Of a stretch of DNA of 64,000 nucleotides, positions 9,101-21,634 are shown one piece after another. The notes beneath the pieces are model-generated. The model was not told the origin of the DNA. It saw nothing but the letters and a program-made list of their open reading frames with translations, and did not search any database. Numbering within the stretch: the stretch's first letter is position 1; every line of letters begins with the position of its first letter. The DNA is from Chamaea fasciata (Eukaryota > Chordata > Aves > Passeriformes > Sylviidae). The stretch spans positions 53,719,563 to 53,783,562 of the forward strand of contig JARCOQ010000005.1 in assembly GCA_029207755.1 (NCBI GenBank), written 5' to 3'. Position numbers and translations under genes: made by a program.

Positions 9101-9265
9101 GCACAGGGTGTGCTTTGTCTTGGCAGCATTCAACACAGAAAGCGCGTTGGAAATTGCTTCTCCCTGTTGCCCTCCCCTTCTTCTTTCGTGGCTGCTTCCC
9201 TGGGCTGCTCCTGTGAGCCAGGCAGCCCCCATCTCATGCAACCAAAAGCATCACAGCGAGTGTAG
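6183..9265 (+). repeat. Macrosatellite unit 3 (class A, 3,083 bp)
   Basis: Its front carries CCTTGTTGTCC (hairpin arm variant) and AAGAGTGCTC, a partial match to the front of units 14 and 20. Its 3' tail is the CTCCCTGTTGCCC allele shared with units 11, 15 and 17. The bZIP-site core is at 8618-8652. Confidence 0.95.
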
Positions 9266-12200
9266 GAGCAGCTAGGGTCAAAAAAAGGATGGAGAAAAGC
9301 TTGAAGGCATGAAGACACCACTTTTTTTGCCTAGAACGTGGAGAGGGTAGAGCCGAGGTAAAAACAACCTAGCATTCTTTCTGAGGCAGGAAGCTTTAAT
9401 TTTACCTTAGGAACAGCTGAGTGTTACCTTGCTGTCCTTCGGGGCATGGACAGCAGCCCTGCAAGCCAGAATCTTGCCTTCCACTTGAGAGACTCCCTTT
9501 AAATCCTTACAGCCTACACTTTCTGAAGAGCTGACATGCCTGTCTACCGTGCTGCTCCTACAGACATCATTTCTGAGGCAGCATCAAGCTGGAAAAAAAT
9601 AAACCGAAACTGCAAGTGAAAGTTAAGAGAGCTCAGTGTGGCTAAGTGCCAAGTTGTGATGGGTGCGTTAGAGGACAAATATAAGGAAATAAAATTTTGC
9701 TACAGATGTCAGGAGCAGTTCTGTAGTTAGAAAATGCGATTTATGGGGGATTTCTGTAGTATTTCATCATGACCAATGTGCTGAACATCTCCTTGGAAAC
9801 TTTCACAATAGCCCGAAGAAGTATACATTGGTCATAAATGGACAGGGCATCGTTTGGTGATGATTCTTCACGGTGCAGTTGAAACAAGCAAACAAACAAA
9901 CAATTTGCAGTTTGAACTATGTTTCTACCCAGGAAGCAGGAAGACTGTCCACTTAAGCTAAGATAAAAGAAGGCAGACTTTTTTCTGTGTTTTGGAAGTG
10001 TTAATTTGGTGTTTTAGCAAGGGGTGCTGCAGTCTTGCCTCATTTGCCAATCTCTATCCAGTCTTCTTCTGGATTTCCTGGTCAAGTGCCTTTCCTCCTT
10101 GAAATAGAAGTAATTGTTCATTTCATTCAGCTGGCTTTTACAGACTTCTGTACAGTGCAACATAGTACCCAAGGAAGCAAGACACAATGCTTTCAGTGCG
10201 TTAAAGGCTATTGGAATTCCCGTGATGTGGCTGAGTCACTGGAGCTGCCTCTGTTCTGTGGCTGGACGTAAGGCTATGGATTGTTTATGGCAGCTCCAAA
10301 AGTACTTCTTGTGAATTTTGGGTCTTACTGATTTTTCTTATTATTATTACTCTTCTTTTTTCCTAAACTACACTTGAAAGAAAAATCTTAGCAGGGAAAA
10401 AGAAGTTCTTTAGAAAAGCAAATGCCATTTACATCTTCATTGAGTGTTTAAAAGCACTACCAATTCTCATTCTTCAGTGAACACTGAGACCGCTGCTCAT
10501 TCAGCTGCAGTAAAAGTAGAAAGTGACTGTATCTCCTCCATATTTCTTCTTGTCTAAAAGAAAATTCAGGTGCTTTGCAATGAGCAGGCATCTCTGTTAC
10601 AACTCTCTTCTTGTGTACAAGATGTTCAGAAAAAAAGTTAGTCTTAATTTGAGAGATCATCTTCTATCTTCTCATGGCTCTTTTCTTGCGTAGCCCTAGC
10701 AAGACTGAAGGAAGGTATTCTAGACCTGAAATTTCACTCGTTTCCGCATCTACTATACCATTCCTAATGGTGTAGATTTCAAGTCATGCCAAAAAGACTC
10801 GTTGATAAATCAACAGATCATTTGGGTGTAATATTAATGACTCCTGTTGCTCCGCCTAGGAGGTAATGAAGCCAGGGCGTTGGGTGAGCTTCCTCTGGTG
10901 CTGTTTGTGCTTGCTCCAGGCTGCCTGGAAGAACAGACCAAAGCTGCTCCCCACCTCAGCAGAGCTGGGTTCTGCAGGGATTGGGGGCTACCCTGGGCAC
11001 TGCTGTGTCCTGGGGTGGAAAATCAAATTTCTGTTCAAAGGAGGATGCTACACAGTTAGTCTTGGAATCCAGCGTTTGTCTTTCAAAACAAGTTTCGGAC
11101 AAGTGTTGGTTTGTTTTTTGTTTGGTTCCTTCTGTGGTTTGTTGTTGTTGTTGTTTTGGTGGTTTGTTTTTTAGTTTGGTTTGGTTTGGTTTTCTTTCTC
11201 TAGAAGGAATAGGTGATTGTATGCTTGGCAGATCTGAAATATGCCTGATTTCCTTCATTGCCCACTAACAGAAATTTTATACAAAGCGGATGGGACAAAT
11301 GGTAAAACTTCTGCTGTGGCCTTAAAGCTTACATTAGGTGTTGTCCAAGAAAATGACCGTTAAGCCCGTGAAAAAAGGGATGTTAAAGCCATCTTCTGAC
11401 TTTCAGCCTCCCGCTATCTGTAGTTGGTAGTGAATGTTTTATCAGGGTGCTAAGAATGTTTGTCTTTTTTGTCCTTCTTTCTCTGCTTGAAAATCGAAGT
11501 GTGCAACTTGTAAGACCGAGCGTCTTTTCAGGTTTTTCTGCTTTTGGTCTAACTCTGCCAGCTCCACTGATGTTTGGATTTTTAGCAGAACTTCCTCCTC
11601 TAGCTTCTTGCTTTGAACCTTAGGAAAGAAACAGTTGCCCTGGGCACCAGCAACCCGATCCCGCCGAATACAAGCTAGGGAACTTGGGCAGCCGAGGCGA
11701 TTTACGCGGATTGCGTAACTTACGCAATTTGCGTAACCCCGGTGAATTGGGTCTGCTGCGTCACCTTCTTAAGGGGCGTGACTTGCGGCAACCTCGGCAA
11801 CCTACCAGCGCAGCCTCTCAGTGCCGGGCAAAACAAAAGTGCAGCACTCGTGTTTTCGGCAGAGGAGGAGAGAAACCCTTGGTGGTTGCAGTGCACAGAG
11901 AAGTGTGACCGTGTCCCGTCAGTAGAAATCACCAAAGACATGCTTGGCGTTCCCCCTGATGCGGTGGTTTTGCAGTACTCGCTGCTTTAGGGCTTCTCCG
12001 GTGAGGTTAAATTGGATGTGGCTGAAGTGTTGCCGTGCCTGCTCTGGTTGGAGGCACCTGGCTGTGTTCATTGCCTGCTTGTGTAAAATACGCCGAGGCA
12101 AAGGAGAAGCAGGGATAGGAAGCCCTGGTGTCTGCAGCCTAAACGTTCGGGTCATTGCTGAGGTGCTCGAGCTCCATCCAGAAAGCACAGGGTGTGCTTT

Positions 12201-12349
12201 GTCTTGGCAGCATTCAACACAGAAAGCGCTTTGGAAATTGCTTCTGCCTTTTGTCGTCCCCTTTTCCTTCCGTGGCTGCTTCCCTGGGCTGCTCCTGTGA
12301 GCCAGGCAGCCCCCATCTCATGCAACCAAAAGCATCACAGCGAGTGTAG
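9266..12349 (+). repeat. Macrosatellite unit 4 (class A, 3,084 bp)
   Basis: It has the GCTAGGG start, a seventh T in the T-run near 9322-9328, GAAGTATAC near 9818, GAACTATG near 9913, and TGATGTGG in place of TGACGTGG (about 10223). It is nearly identical to unit 12, with a few differences such as GGCATCTC versus GGCAACTC and the tail allele. The bZIP-site core is at 11702-11736. Confidence 0.95.
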
Positions 12350-14525
12350 GAGCAGTTAGGGTCAAAAAAAGGATGGAGAAAAGCTTGAAGGCATGAAGAC
12401 ACCACTTTTTTGCCTAGAACGTGGAGAGGGTAGAGCCGAGGTAAAAACAACCTAGCATTCTTTCTGAGGCAGGAAGCTTTAATTTTACCTTAGGAACAGC
12501 TGAGTGTTACCTTGCTGTCCTTCGGGGCATGGACAGCAGCCCTGCAAGCCAGAATCCTGCCTTCCACTTGAGAGACTCCCTTTTAATCCTTACAGCCTAC
12601 ACTTTCTGAAGAGCTGACATGCCTGTCTACCGTGCTGCTCCTACAGACATCACTTCTGAGGCAGCATCAAGCTGGAAAAAAATAAACCGAAACTGCAAGT
12701 GAAAGTTAAGAGAGCTCAGTGTGGCTAAGTGCCAAGTTGTGATGGGTGCGTTAGAGGACAAATATAAGGAAATAAAATTTTGCTACAGATGTCAGGAGCA
12801 GTTCTGTAGTTAGAAAATGCGATTTATGGGGGATTTCTGTAGTATTTCATCATGACCAATGTGCTGAACATCTCCTTGGAAACTTTCACAATAGCCCGAA
12901 GAAGAATACATTGGTCATAAATGGACAGGGCATCGTTTGGTGATGATTCTTCACGGTGCAGTTGAAACAAGCAAGCAAACAAACAATTTGCAGTTTGAAC
13001 TGTGTTTCTACCCAGGAAGCAGGAAGACTGTCCACTTAAGCTAAGATAAAAGAAGGCAGACTTTTTTCTGTGTTTTGGAAGTGTTAATTTGGTGTTTTAG
13101 CAAGGGGTGCTGCAGTCTTGCCTCATTTGCCAATCTCTATCCAGTCTTCTTCTGGATTTCCTGGTCAAGTGCCTTTCCTCCTTGAAATAGAAATAATTGC
13201 TCATTTCATTCAGCTGGCTTTTACAGACTTCTGTACAGTGCAACATAGTACCCAAGGAAGCAAGACACAATGCTTTCAGTGCGTTAAAGGCTATTGGAAT
13301 TCCCGTGACGTGGCTGAGTCACTGGAGCTGCCTCTGTTCTGTGGCTGGACGTAAGGCTATGGATTGTTTATGGCAGCTCCAAAAGTACTTCTTGTGAATT
13401 TTGGGTCTTACTGATTTTTCTTATTATTATTACTCTTCTTTTTTTCCTAAACTACACTTGAAAGAAAAATCTTAGCAGGGAAAAAGAAGTTCTTTAGAAA
13501 AGCAAATGCCATTTACATCTTCATTGAGTGTTTAAAAGCACTACCAATTCTCATTCTTCAGTGAACACTGAGACCGCTGCTCATTCAGCTGCAGTAAAAG
13601 TAGAAGGTGACTGTATCTCCTCCATATTTCTTCTTGTCTAAAAGAAAATTCAGGTGCTTTGCAATGAGCAGGCATCTCTGTTACAACTCTCTTCTTGTGT
13701 ACAAGATGTTCAGAAAAAAAGTTAGTCTTAATTTGAGAGATCATCTTCTATCTTCTCATGGCTGTTTTCTTGCGTAGCCCTAGCAAGACTGAAGGAAGGT
13801 ATTCTAGACCTGAAATTTCACTCGTTTCTGCATCTACTATACCATACCTAATGGTGTAGATTTCAAGTCATGCCAAAAAGACTCGTTGATGAATCAACAG
13901 ATCATTTGGGTGAAATATTAATGACTCCTGTTGCTCTGCCTAGGAGGTAATGAAGCCAGGGCGTTGGGTGAGCTTCCTCTGGTGCTGTTTGTGCTTGCTC
14001 CAGGCTGCCTGGAAGAACAGACCAAAGCTGCTCCCCACCTCAGCAGAGCTGGGTTCTGCAGGGATTGGGGGCTACCCTGGGCACTGCTGTGTCCTGGGGT
14101 GGAAAATCAAATTTCTGTTCAAAGGAGGATGCTACACAGTTAGTCTTGGAATCCAGCGTTTGTCTTTCAAAACAAGTTTCGGACAAGTGTTGGTTTGTTT
14201 TTTGTTTGGTTCCTTCTGTGGTTTGTTGTTGTTGTTGTTTTGGTGGTTTGTTTTTTAGTTTGGTTTGGTTTGGTTTTCTTTCTCTAGAAGGAATAGGTGA
14301 TTGTATGCTTGGCAGATCTGAAATATGCCTGATTTCCTTCATTGCCCACTAACAGAAATTTTATACAAAGCGGATGGGACAAATGGTAAAACTTCTGCTG
14401 TGGCCTTAAAGCTTACATTAGGTGTTGTCCAAGAAAATGACCGTTAAGCCCGTGAAAAAAGGGATGTTAAAGCCATCTTCTGACTTTCAGCCTCCCGCTA
14501 TCTGTAGTTGGTAGTGAATGTTTTA

Positions 14526-14816
14526 TCAGGGTGCTAAGAATGTTTGTCTTTTTTGTCCTTCTTTCTCTGCTTGAAAATCGAAGTGTGCAACTTGTAAGAC
14601 CGAGCGTCTTTTCAGGTTTTTCTGCTTTTGGTCTAACTCTGCCAGCTCCACTGATGTTTGGATTTTTAGCAGAACTTCCTCCTCTAGCTTCTTGCTTTGA
14701 ACCTTAGGAAAGAAACAGTTGCCCTGGGCACCAGCAACCCGATCCCGCCGAATACAAGCTAGGGAACTTGGGCAGCCGAGGCGATTTACGCGGATTGCGT
14801 AATTTACGCTATTCAC
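14526..14816 (-). other. Class B-specific minus-strand ORF, 96 codons, doubtful coding
   Basis: Opens at an ATG created inside the class B palindrome and recurs at 20709-20999, 26892-27182, 29993-30283, 39260-39550, 48522-48812 and 54707-54997. Its C-terminal half is charged and heptad-like (KKLEEEVLLKIQ, ELAELDQKQKNLKRR), suggesting a coiled-coil helix, and begins just after an acceptor-like pyrimidine-YAG signal on the minus strand. Against coding: the equivalent frame in other units carries replacement changes (SKKLEE becomes SNEQEE; an Arg becomes Cys), and no family is recognised. It may be a decayed exon. Confidence 0.15.
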
Positions 14817-14852
14817 GAAACTTACGCAATTTGCGTAAGTTTTGTGAATAGC
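14808..14852. repeat. 45-bp near-perfect palindrome in class B core (unit 5)
   Basis: Two 22-bp arms (GCTATTCACGAAACTTACGC followed by AA, and its reverse complement) flank a single T at 14830. The only mismatch is G14817 opposite T14843, which would be a G-U wobble in RNA. It is embedded in the 9-bp motif series TTACGCGGA, TTGCGTAAT, TTACGCTAT, TCACGAAAC, TTACGCAAT, TTGCGTAAG (14786-14839), two 9-mers longer than class A, followed by TACGCAATC and TACGTAAGG. It could act as overlapping bZIP sites, a cruciform or an RNA hairpin. Confidence 0.85.
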
Positions 14853-15451
14853 ATCTGCTACGCAATCTACGTAAGGGGCGTGACTTGCGGCAACCTCGGC
14901 AACCTACCAGCGCAGCCTCTCAGTGCCGGGCAAAACAAAAGTGCAGCACTCGTGTTTTCGGCAGAGGAGGAGAGAAACCCTTGGTGGCTGCTGTGCACAG
15001 AGAAGTGTGACCGTGTCCCGTCAGTAGAAATCACCAAAGACATGCTTGGCGTTCCCCCTGATGCGGTGGTTTTGCAGTGCTCGCTGCTTTAGGGCTTCTC
15101 CGGTGAGGTTAAATTGGATGTGGCTGAAGTGTTGCCGTGCCTGCTCTGGTTGGAGGCACCTGGCTGTGTTCATTGCCTGCTTGTGTAAAATACGCCGAGG
15201 CAAAGGAGAAGCAGGGATAGGAAGCCCTGGTGTCTGCAGCCTAAACGTTCGGGTCATTGCTGAGGTGCTCGAGCTCCATCCAGAAAGCACAGGGTGTGCT
15301 TTGTCTTGGCAGCATTCAACACAGAAAGCGCTTTGGAAATTGCTTATGCCTTTTGTCGTCCCCTTTTCCTTCCGTGGCTGCTCCCCTGGGCTGCTCCTGT
15401 GAGCCAGGCAGCCCCCATCTCATGCAACCAAAAGCATCACAGCGAGTGTAG

Positions 15452-18400
15452 GAGCAGCTAGGGTCAAAAAAAGGATGGAGAAAAGCTTGAAGGCATGAAG
15501 ACACCACTTTTTTGCCTAGAACGTGGAGAGGGTAGAGCCGAGGTAAAAACAACCTAGCATTCTTTCTGAGGCAGGAAGCTTTAATTTTACCTTAGGAACA
15601 GCTGAGTGTTACCTTGCTGTCCTTCGGGGCATGGACAGCAGCCCTGCAAGCCAGAATCTTGCCTTCCACTTGAGAGACTCCCTTTAAATCCTTACAGCCT
15701 ACACTTTCTGAAGAGCTGACATGCCTGTCTACCGTGCTGCTCCTAGAGACATCATTTCTGAGGCAGCATCAAGCTGGAAAAAATAAACCGAAACTTCAAG
15801 TGAAAGTTAAGAGAGCTCAGTGTGGCTAAGTGCCAAGTTGTGATGGGTGCGTTAGAGGACAAATATAAGGAAATAAAATTTTGCTACAGATGTCAGGAGC
15901 AGTTCTGTAGTTAGAAAATGCGATTTATGGGGGGTTTCTGTAGTATTTCATCATGACCAATGTGCTGAAAATCTCCTTGGAAACTTTCACCATAGCCCGA
16001 AGAAGAATACATTGATCATAAATGGACAGGGCATCGTTTGGTGATGATTCTTCACGGTGCAGTTGAAACAAGCAAACAAACAAACAATTTGCAGTTTGAA
16101 CTGTGTTTCTACCCAGGAAGCAGGAAGACTGTCCACTTAAGCTAAGATAAAAGAAGGCAGACTTTTTTCTGTGTTTTGGAAGTGTTAATTTGGTGTTTTA
16201 GCAAGGGGTGCTGCAGTCTTGCCTCATTTGCCAATCTCTATCCAGTCTTCTTCTGGATTTCTTGGTCAAGTGCCTTTCCTCCTTGAAATAGAAGTAATTG
16301 TTCATTTCATTCAGCTGGCTTTTACAGACTTCTGTACAGTGCAACATAGTACCCAAGGAAGCAAGACACAATGCTTTCAGTGCGTTAAAGGCTATTGGAA
16401 TTCCCGTGACGTGGCTGAGTCACTGGAGCTGCCTCTGTTCTGTGGCTGGACGTAAGGCTATGGATTGTTTATGGCAGCTCCAAAAGTACTTCTTGTGAAT
16501 TTTGGGTCTTACTGATTTTTCTTATTATTATTACTCTTCTTTTTTCCTAAACTACACTTGAAAGAAAAATCTTAGCAGGGAAAAAGAAGTTCTTTAGAAA
16601 AGCAAATGCCATTTACATCTTCATTGAGTGTTTAAAAGCACTACCAATTGTCATTCTTCAGTGAACACTGAGACCGCTGCTCATTCAGCTGCAGTAAAAG
16701 TAGAAGGTGACTGTATCTCCTCCATATTTCTTCTTGTCTAAAAGAAAATTTAGGTGCTTTGCAATGAGCAGGCATCTCTGTTACAACTCTCTTCTTGTGT
16801 ACAAGATGTTCAGAAAAAAAGTTAGTCTTAATTTGAGAGATCATCTTCTATCTTCTCATGGCTGTTTTCTTGCGTAGCCCTAGCAAGACTGAAGGAAGGT
16901 ATTCTAGACCTGAAATTTCACTTGTTTCTGCATCTACTATACATATCTAATGGTGTAGATTTCAAGTCATGCCAAAAAGACTCGTTGATAAATCAACAGA
17001 TCATTTGGGTGTAATATTAATGACTCCTGTTGCTCCGCCTAGGAGGTAATGAAGCCAGGGCGTTGGGTGAGCTTCCTCTGGTGCTGTTTGTGCTTGCTCC
17101 AGGCTGCCTGGAAGAACAGACCAAAGCTGCTCCCCACCTCAGCAGAGCTGGGTTCTGCAGGGATTGGGGGCTACCCTGGGCACTGCTGTGTCCTGGGGTG
17201 GAAAATCAAATTTCTGTTCAAAGGAGGATGCTACACAGTTAGCCTTGGAATCCAGCGTTTGTCTTTCAAAACAAGTTTCGGACAAGTGTTGGTTTGTTTT
17301 TTGTTTGGTTCCTTCTGTGGTTTGTTGTTGTTGTTATTTTGGTGGTTTGTTTTCTAGTTTGGTTTGGTTTGGTTTTCTTTCTCTAGAAGGAATAGGTGAT
17401 TGTATGCTTGGCAGATCTGAAATATGCCTGATTTCCTTCATTGCCCACTAACAGAAATTTTATACAAAGCGGATGGGACAAATGGTAAAACTTCTGCTGT
17501 GGCCTTAAAGCTTACATTAGGTGTTGTCCAAGAAAATGACCGTTAAGCCCGTGAAAAAAGGGATGTTAAAGCCATCTTCTGACTTTCAGCCTCCCGCTAT
17601 CTGTAGTTGGTAGTGAATGTTTTATCAGGGTGCTAAGAATGTTTGTCTTTTTTGTCCTTCTTTCTCTGCTTGAAAATCGAAGTGTGCAACTTGTAAGACC
17701 GAGCGTCTTTTCAGGTTTTTCTGCTTTTGGTCTAACTCTGCCAGCTCCACTGATGTTTGGATTTTTAGCAGAACTTCCTCCTCTAGCTTCTTGCTTTGAA
17801 CCTTAGGAAAGAAACAGTTGCCCTGGGCACCAGCAACCCGATCCCGCCGAATACAAGCTAGGGAACTTGGGCAGCCGAGGCGATTTACGCGGATTGCGTA
17901 ACTTACGCAATTTGCGTAACCCCGGTGAATTGGGTCTGCTGCGTCACCTTCTTAAGGGGCGTGACTTGCGGCAACCTCGGCAACCTACCAGCGCAGCCTC
18001 TCAGTGCCGGGCAAAACAAAAGTGCAGCACTCGTGTTTTCGGCAGAGGAGGAGAGAAACCCTTGGTGGTTGCAGTGCACAGAGAAGTGTGACCGTGTCCC
18101 GTCAGTAGAAATCACCAAAGACATGCTTGGCGTTCCCCCTGATGCGGTGGTTTTGCAGTACTCGCTGCTTTAGGGCTTCTCCGGTGAGGTTAAATTGGAT
18201 GTGGCTGAAGTGTTGCCGTGCCTGCTCTGGTTGGAGGCACCTGGCTGTGTTCATTGCCTGCTTGTGTAAAATACGCCGAGGCAAAGGAGAAGCAGGGATA
18301 GGAAGCCCTGGTGTCTGCAGCCTAAACGTTCGGGTCATTGCTGAGGTGCTCGAGCTCCATCCAGAAAGCACAGGGTGTGCTTTGTCTTGGCAGCATTCAA

Positions 18401-18532
18401 CACAGAAAGCGCTTTGGAAATTGCTTCTGCCTTTTGTCGTCCCCTTTTCCTTCCGTGGCTGCTTCCCTGGGCTGCTCCTGTGAGCCAGGCAGCCCCCATC
18501 TCATGCAACCAAAAGCATCACAGCGAGTGTAG
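15452..18532 (+). repeat. Macrosatellite unit 6 (class A, 3,081 bp)
   Basis: The front is the short haplotype: one A is deleted in the GGAAAAAATAAACC run, with AAACTTCAAG and a six-G run (GGGGGGTTTC). It carries the GTTATTTTGG plus TTTTCTAG allele of the GT tract. The bZIP-site core is at 17885-17919, and the tail is CTGCCTTTTGTCG. It matches unit 8 wherever I compared them. Confidence 0.95.
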
Positions 18533-21500
18533 GAGCAGTTAGGGTCAAAAAAAGGATGGAGAAAAGCTTGAAGGCATGAAGACACCACTTTTTTGCCTAG
18601 AACGTGGAGAGGGTAGAGCCGAGGTAAAAACAACCTAGCATTCTTTCTGAGGCAGGAAGCTTTAATTTTACCTTAGGAACAGCTGAGTGTTACCTTGCTG
18701 TCCTTCGGGGCATGGACAGCAGCCCTGCAAGCCAGAATCCTGCCTTCCACTTGAGAGACTCCCTTTTAATCCTTACAGCCTACACTTTCTGAAGAGCTGA
18801 CATGCCTGTCTACCGTGCTGCTCCTACAGACATCACTTCTGAGGCAGCATCAAGCTGGAAAAAAATAAACCGAAACTGCAAGTGAAAGTTAAGAGAGCTC
18901 AGTGTGGCTAAGTGCCAAGTTGTGATGGGTGCGTTAGAGGACAAATATAAGGAAATAAAATTTTGCTACAGATGTCAGGAGCAGTTCTGTAGTTAGAAAA
19001 TGCGATTTATGGGGGATTTCTGTAGTATTTCATCATGACCAATGTGCTGAACATCTCCTTGGAAACTTTCACAATAGCCCGAAGAAGAATACATTGGTCA
19101 TAAATGGACAGGGCATCGTTTGGTGATGATTCTTCACGGTGCAGTTGAAACAAGCAAGCAAACAAACAATTTGCAGTTTGAACTGTGTTTCTACCCAGGA
19201 AGCAGGAAGACTGTCCACTTAAGCTAAGATAAAAGAAGGCAGACTTTTTTCTGTGTTTTGGAAGTGTTAATTTGGTGTTTTAGCAAGGGGTGCTGCAGTC
19301 TTGCCTCATTTGCCAATCTCTATCCAGTCTTCTTCTGGATTTCCTGGTCAAGTGCCTTTCCTCCTTGAAATAGAAATAATTGCTCATTTCATTCAGCTGG
19401 CTTTTACAGACTTCTGTACAGTGCAACATAGTACCCAAGGAAGCAAGACACAATGCTTTCAGTGCGTTAAAGGCTATTGGAATTCCCGTGACGTGGCTGA
19501 GTCACTGGAGCTGCCTCTGTTCTGTGGCTGGACGTAAGGCTATGGATTGTTTATGGCAGCTCCAAAAGTACTTCTTGTGAATTTTGGGTCTTACTGATTT
19601 TTCTTATTATTATTACTCTTCTTTTTTTCCTAAACTACACTTGAAAGAAAAATCTTAGCAGGGAAAAAGAAGTTCTTTAGAAAAGCAAATGCCATTTACA
19701 TCTTCATTGAGTGTTTAAAAGCACTACCAATTCTCATTCTTCAGTGAACACTGAGACCGCTGCTCATTCAGCTGCAGTAAAAGTAGAAGGTGACTGTATC
19801 TCCTCCATATTTCTTCTTGTCTAAAAGAAAATTCAGGTGCTTTGCAATGAGCAGGCATCTCTGTTACAACTCTCTTCTTGTGTACAAGATGTTCAGAAAA
19901 AAAGTTAGTCTTAATTTGAGAGATCATCTTCTATCTTCTCATGGCTGTTTTCTTGCGTAGCCCTAGCAAGACTGAAGGAAGGTATTCTAGACCTGAAATT
20001 TCACTCGTTTCTGCATCTACTATACCATACCTAATGGTGTAGATTTCAAGTCATGCCAAAAAGACTCGTTGATGAATCAACAGATCATTTGGGTGAAATA
20101 TTAATGACTCCTGTTGCTCTGCCTAGGAGGTAATGAAGCCAGGGCGTTGGGTGAGCTTCCTCTGGTGCTGTTTGTGCTTGCTCCAGGCTGCCTGGAAGAA
20201 CAGACCAAAGCTGCTCCCCACCTCAGCAGAGCTGGGTTCTGCAGGGATTGGGGGCTACCCTGGGCACTGCTGTGTCCTGGGGTGGAAAATCAAATTTCTG
20301 TTCAAAGGAGGATGCTACACAGTTAGTCTTGGAATCCAGCGTTTGTCTTTCAAAACAAGTTTCGGACAAGTGTTGGTTTGTTTTTTGTTTGGTTCCTTCT
20401 GTGGTTTGTTGTTGTTGTTGTTTTGGTGGTTTGTTTTTTAGTTTGGTTTGGTTTGGTTTTCTTTCTCTAGAAGGAATAGGTGATTGTATGCTTGGCAGAT
20501 CTGAAATATGCCTGATTTCCTTCATTGCCCACTAACAGAAATTTTATACAAAGCGGATGGGACAAATGGTAAAACTTCTGCTGTGGCCTTAAAGCTTACA
20601 TTAGGTGTTGTCCAAGAAAATGACCGTTAAGCCCGTGAAAAAAGGGATGTTAAAGCCATCTTCTGACTTTCAGCCTCCCGCTATCTGTAGTTGGTAGTGA
20701 ATGTTTTATCAGGGTGCTAAGAATGTTTGTCTTTTTTGTCCTTCTTTCTCTGCTTGAAAATCGAAGTGTGCAACTTGTAAGACCGAGCGTCTTTTCAGGT
20801 TTTTCTGCTTTTGGTCTAACTCTGCCAGCTCCACTGATGTTTGGATTTTTAGCAGAACTTCCTCCTCTAGCTTCTTGCTTTGAACCTTAGGAAAGAAACA
20901 GTTGCCCTGGGCACCAGCAACCCGATCCCGCCGAATACAAGCTAGGGAACTTGGGCAGCCGAGGCGATTTACGCGGATTGCGTAATTTACGCTATTCACG
21001 AAACTTACGCAATTTGCGTAAGTTTTGTGAATAGCATCTGCTACGCAATCTACGTAAGGGGCGTGACTTGCGGCAACCTCGGCAACCTACCAGCGCAGCC
21101 TCTCAGTGCCGGGCAAAACAAAAGTGCAGCACTCGTGTTTTCGGCAGAGGAGGAGAGAAACCCTTGGTGGCTGCTGTGCACAGAGAAGTGTGACCGTGTC
21201 CCGTCAGTAGAAATCACCAAAGACATGCTTGGCGTTCCCCCTGATGCGGTGGTTTTGCAGTGCTCGCTGCTTTAGGGCTTCTCCGGTGAGGTTAAATTGG
21301 ATGTGGCTGAAGTGTTGCCGTGCCTGCTCTGGTTGGAGGCACCTGGCTGTGTTCATTGCCTGCTTGTGTAAAATACGCCGAGGCAAAGGAGAAGCAGGGA
21401 TAGGAAGCCCTGGTGTCTGCAGCCTAAACGTTCGGGTCATTGCTGAGGTGCTCGAGCTCCATCCAGAAAGCACAGGGTGTGCTTTGTCTTGGCAGCATTC

Positions 21501-21634
21501 AACACAGAAAGCGCTTTGGAAATTGCTTATGCCTTTTGTCGTCCCCTTTTCCTTCCGTGGCTGCTCCCCTGGGCTGCTCCTGTGAGCCAGGCAGCCCCCA
21601 TCTCATGCAACCAAAAGCATCACAGCGAGTGTAG
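18533..21634 (+). repeat. Macrosatellite unit 7 (class B, 3,102 bp)
   Basis: Offset from unit 5 by exactly 6,183 bp, of identical length and with every marker in agreement. The palindrome is at 20991-21035. It begins the second copy of the B-A dimer. Confidence 0.95.
20991..21035. repeat. 45-bp palindrome, class B core (unit 7)
   Basis: Sequence identical to the unit 5 copy, including the single arm mismatch, and located 6,183 bp from it. Confidence 0.85.

Larger units (their letters stand above)
12350..15451 (+). repeat. Macrosatellite unit 5 (class B, 3,102 bp)
   Basis: First class B copy in the window: an 18-bp-longer core with the palindrome at 14808-14852, GGTGGCTGCTGTG instead of GGTGGTTGCAGTG just downstream, and GCAGTGCTCGC instead of GCAGTACTCGC. 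It carries ACATCACTTC, as units 7, 9 and 13 do. With unit 6 it forms a 6,183-bp dimer repeated at units 7 and 8. Confidence 0.95.
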
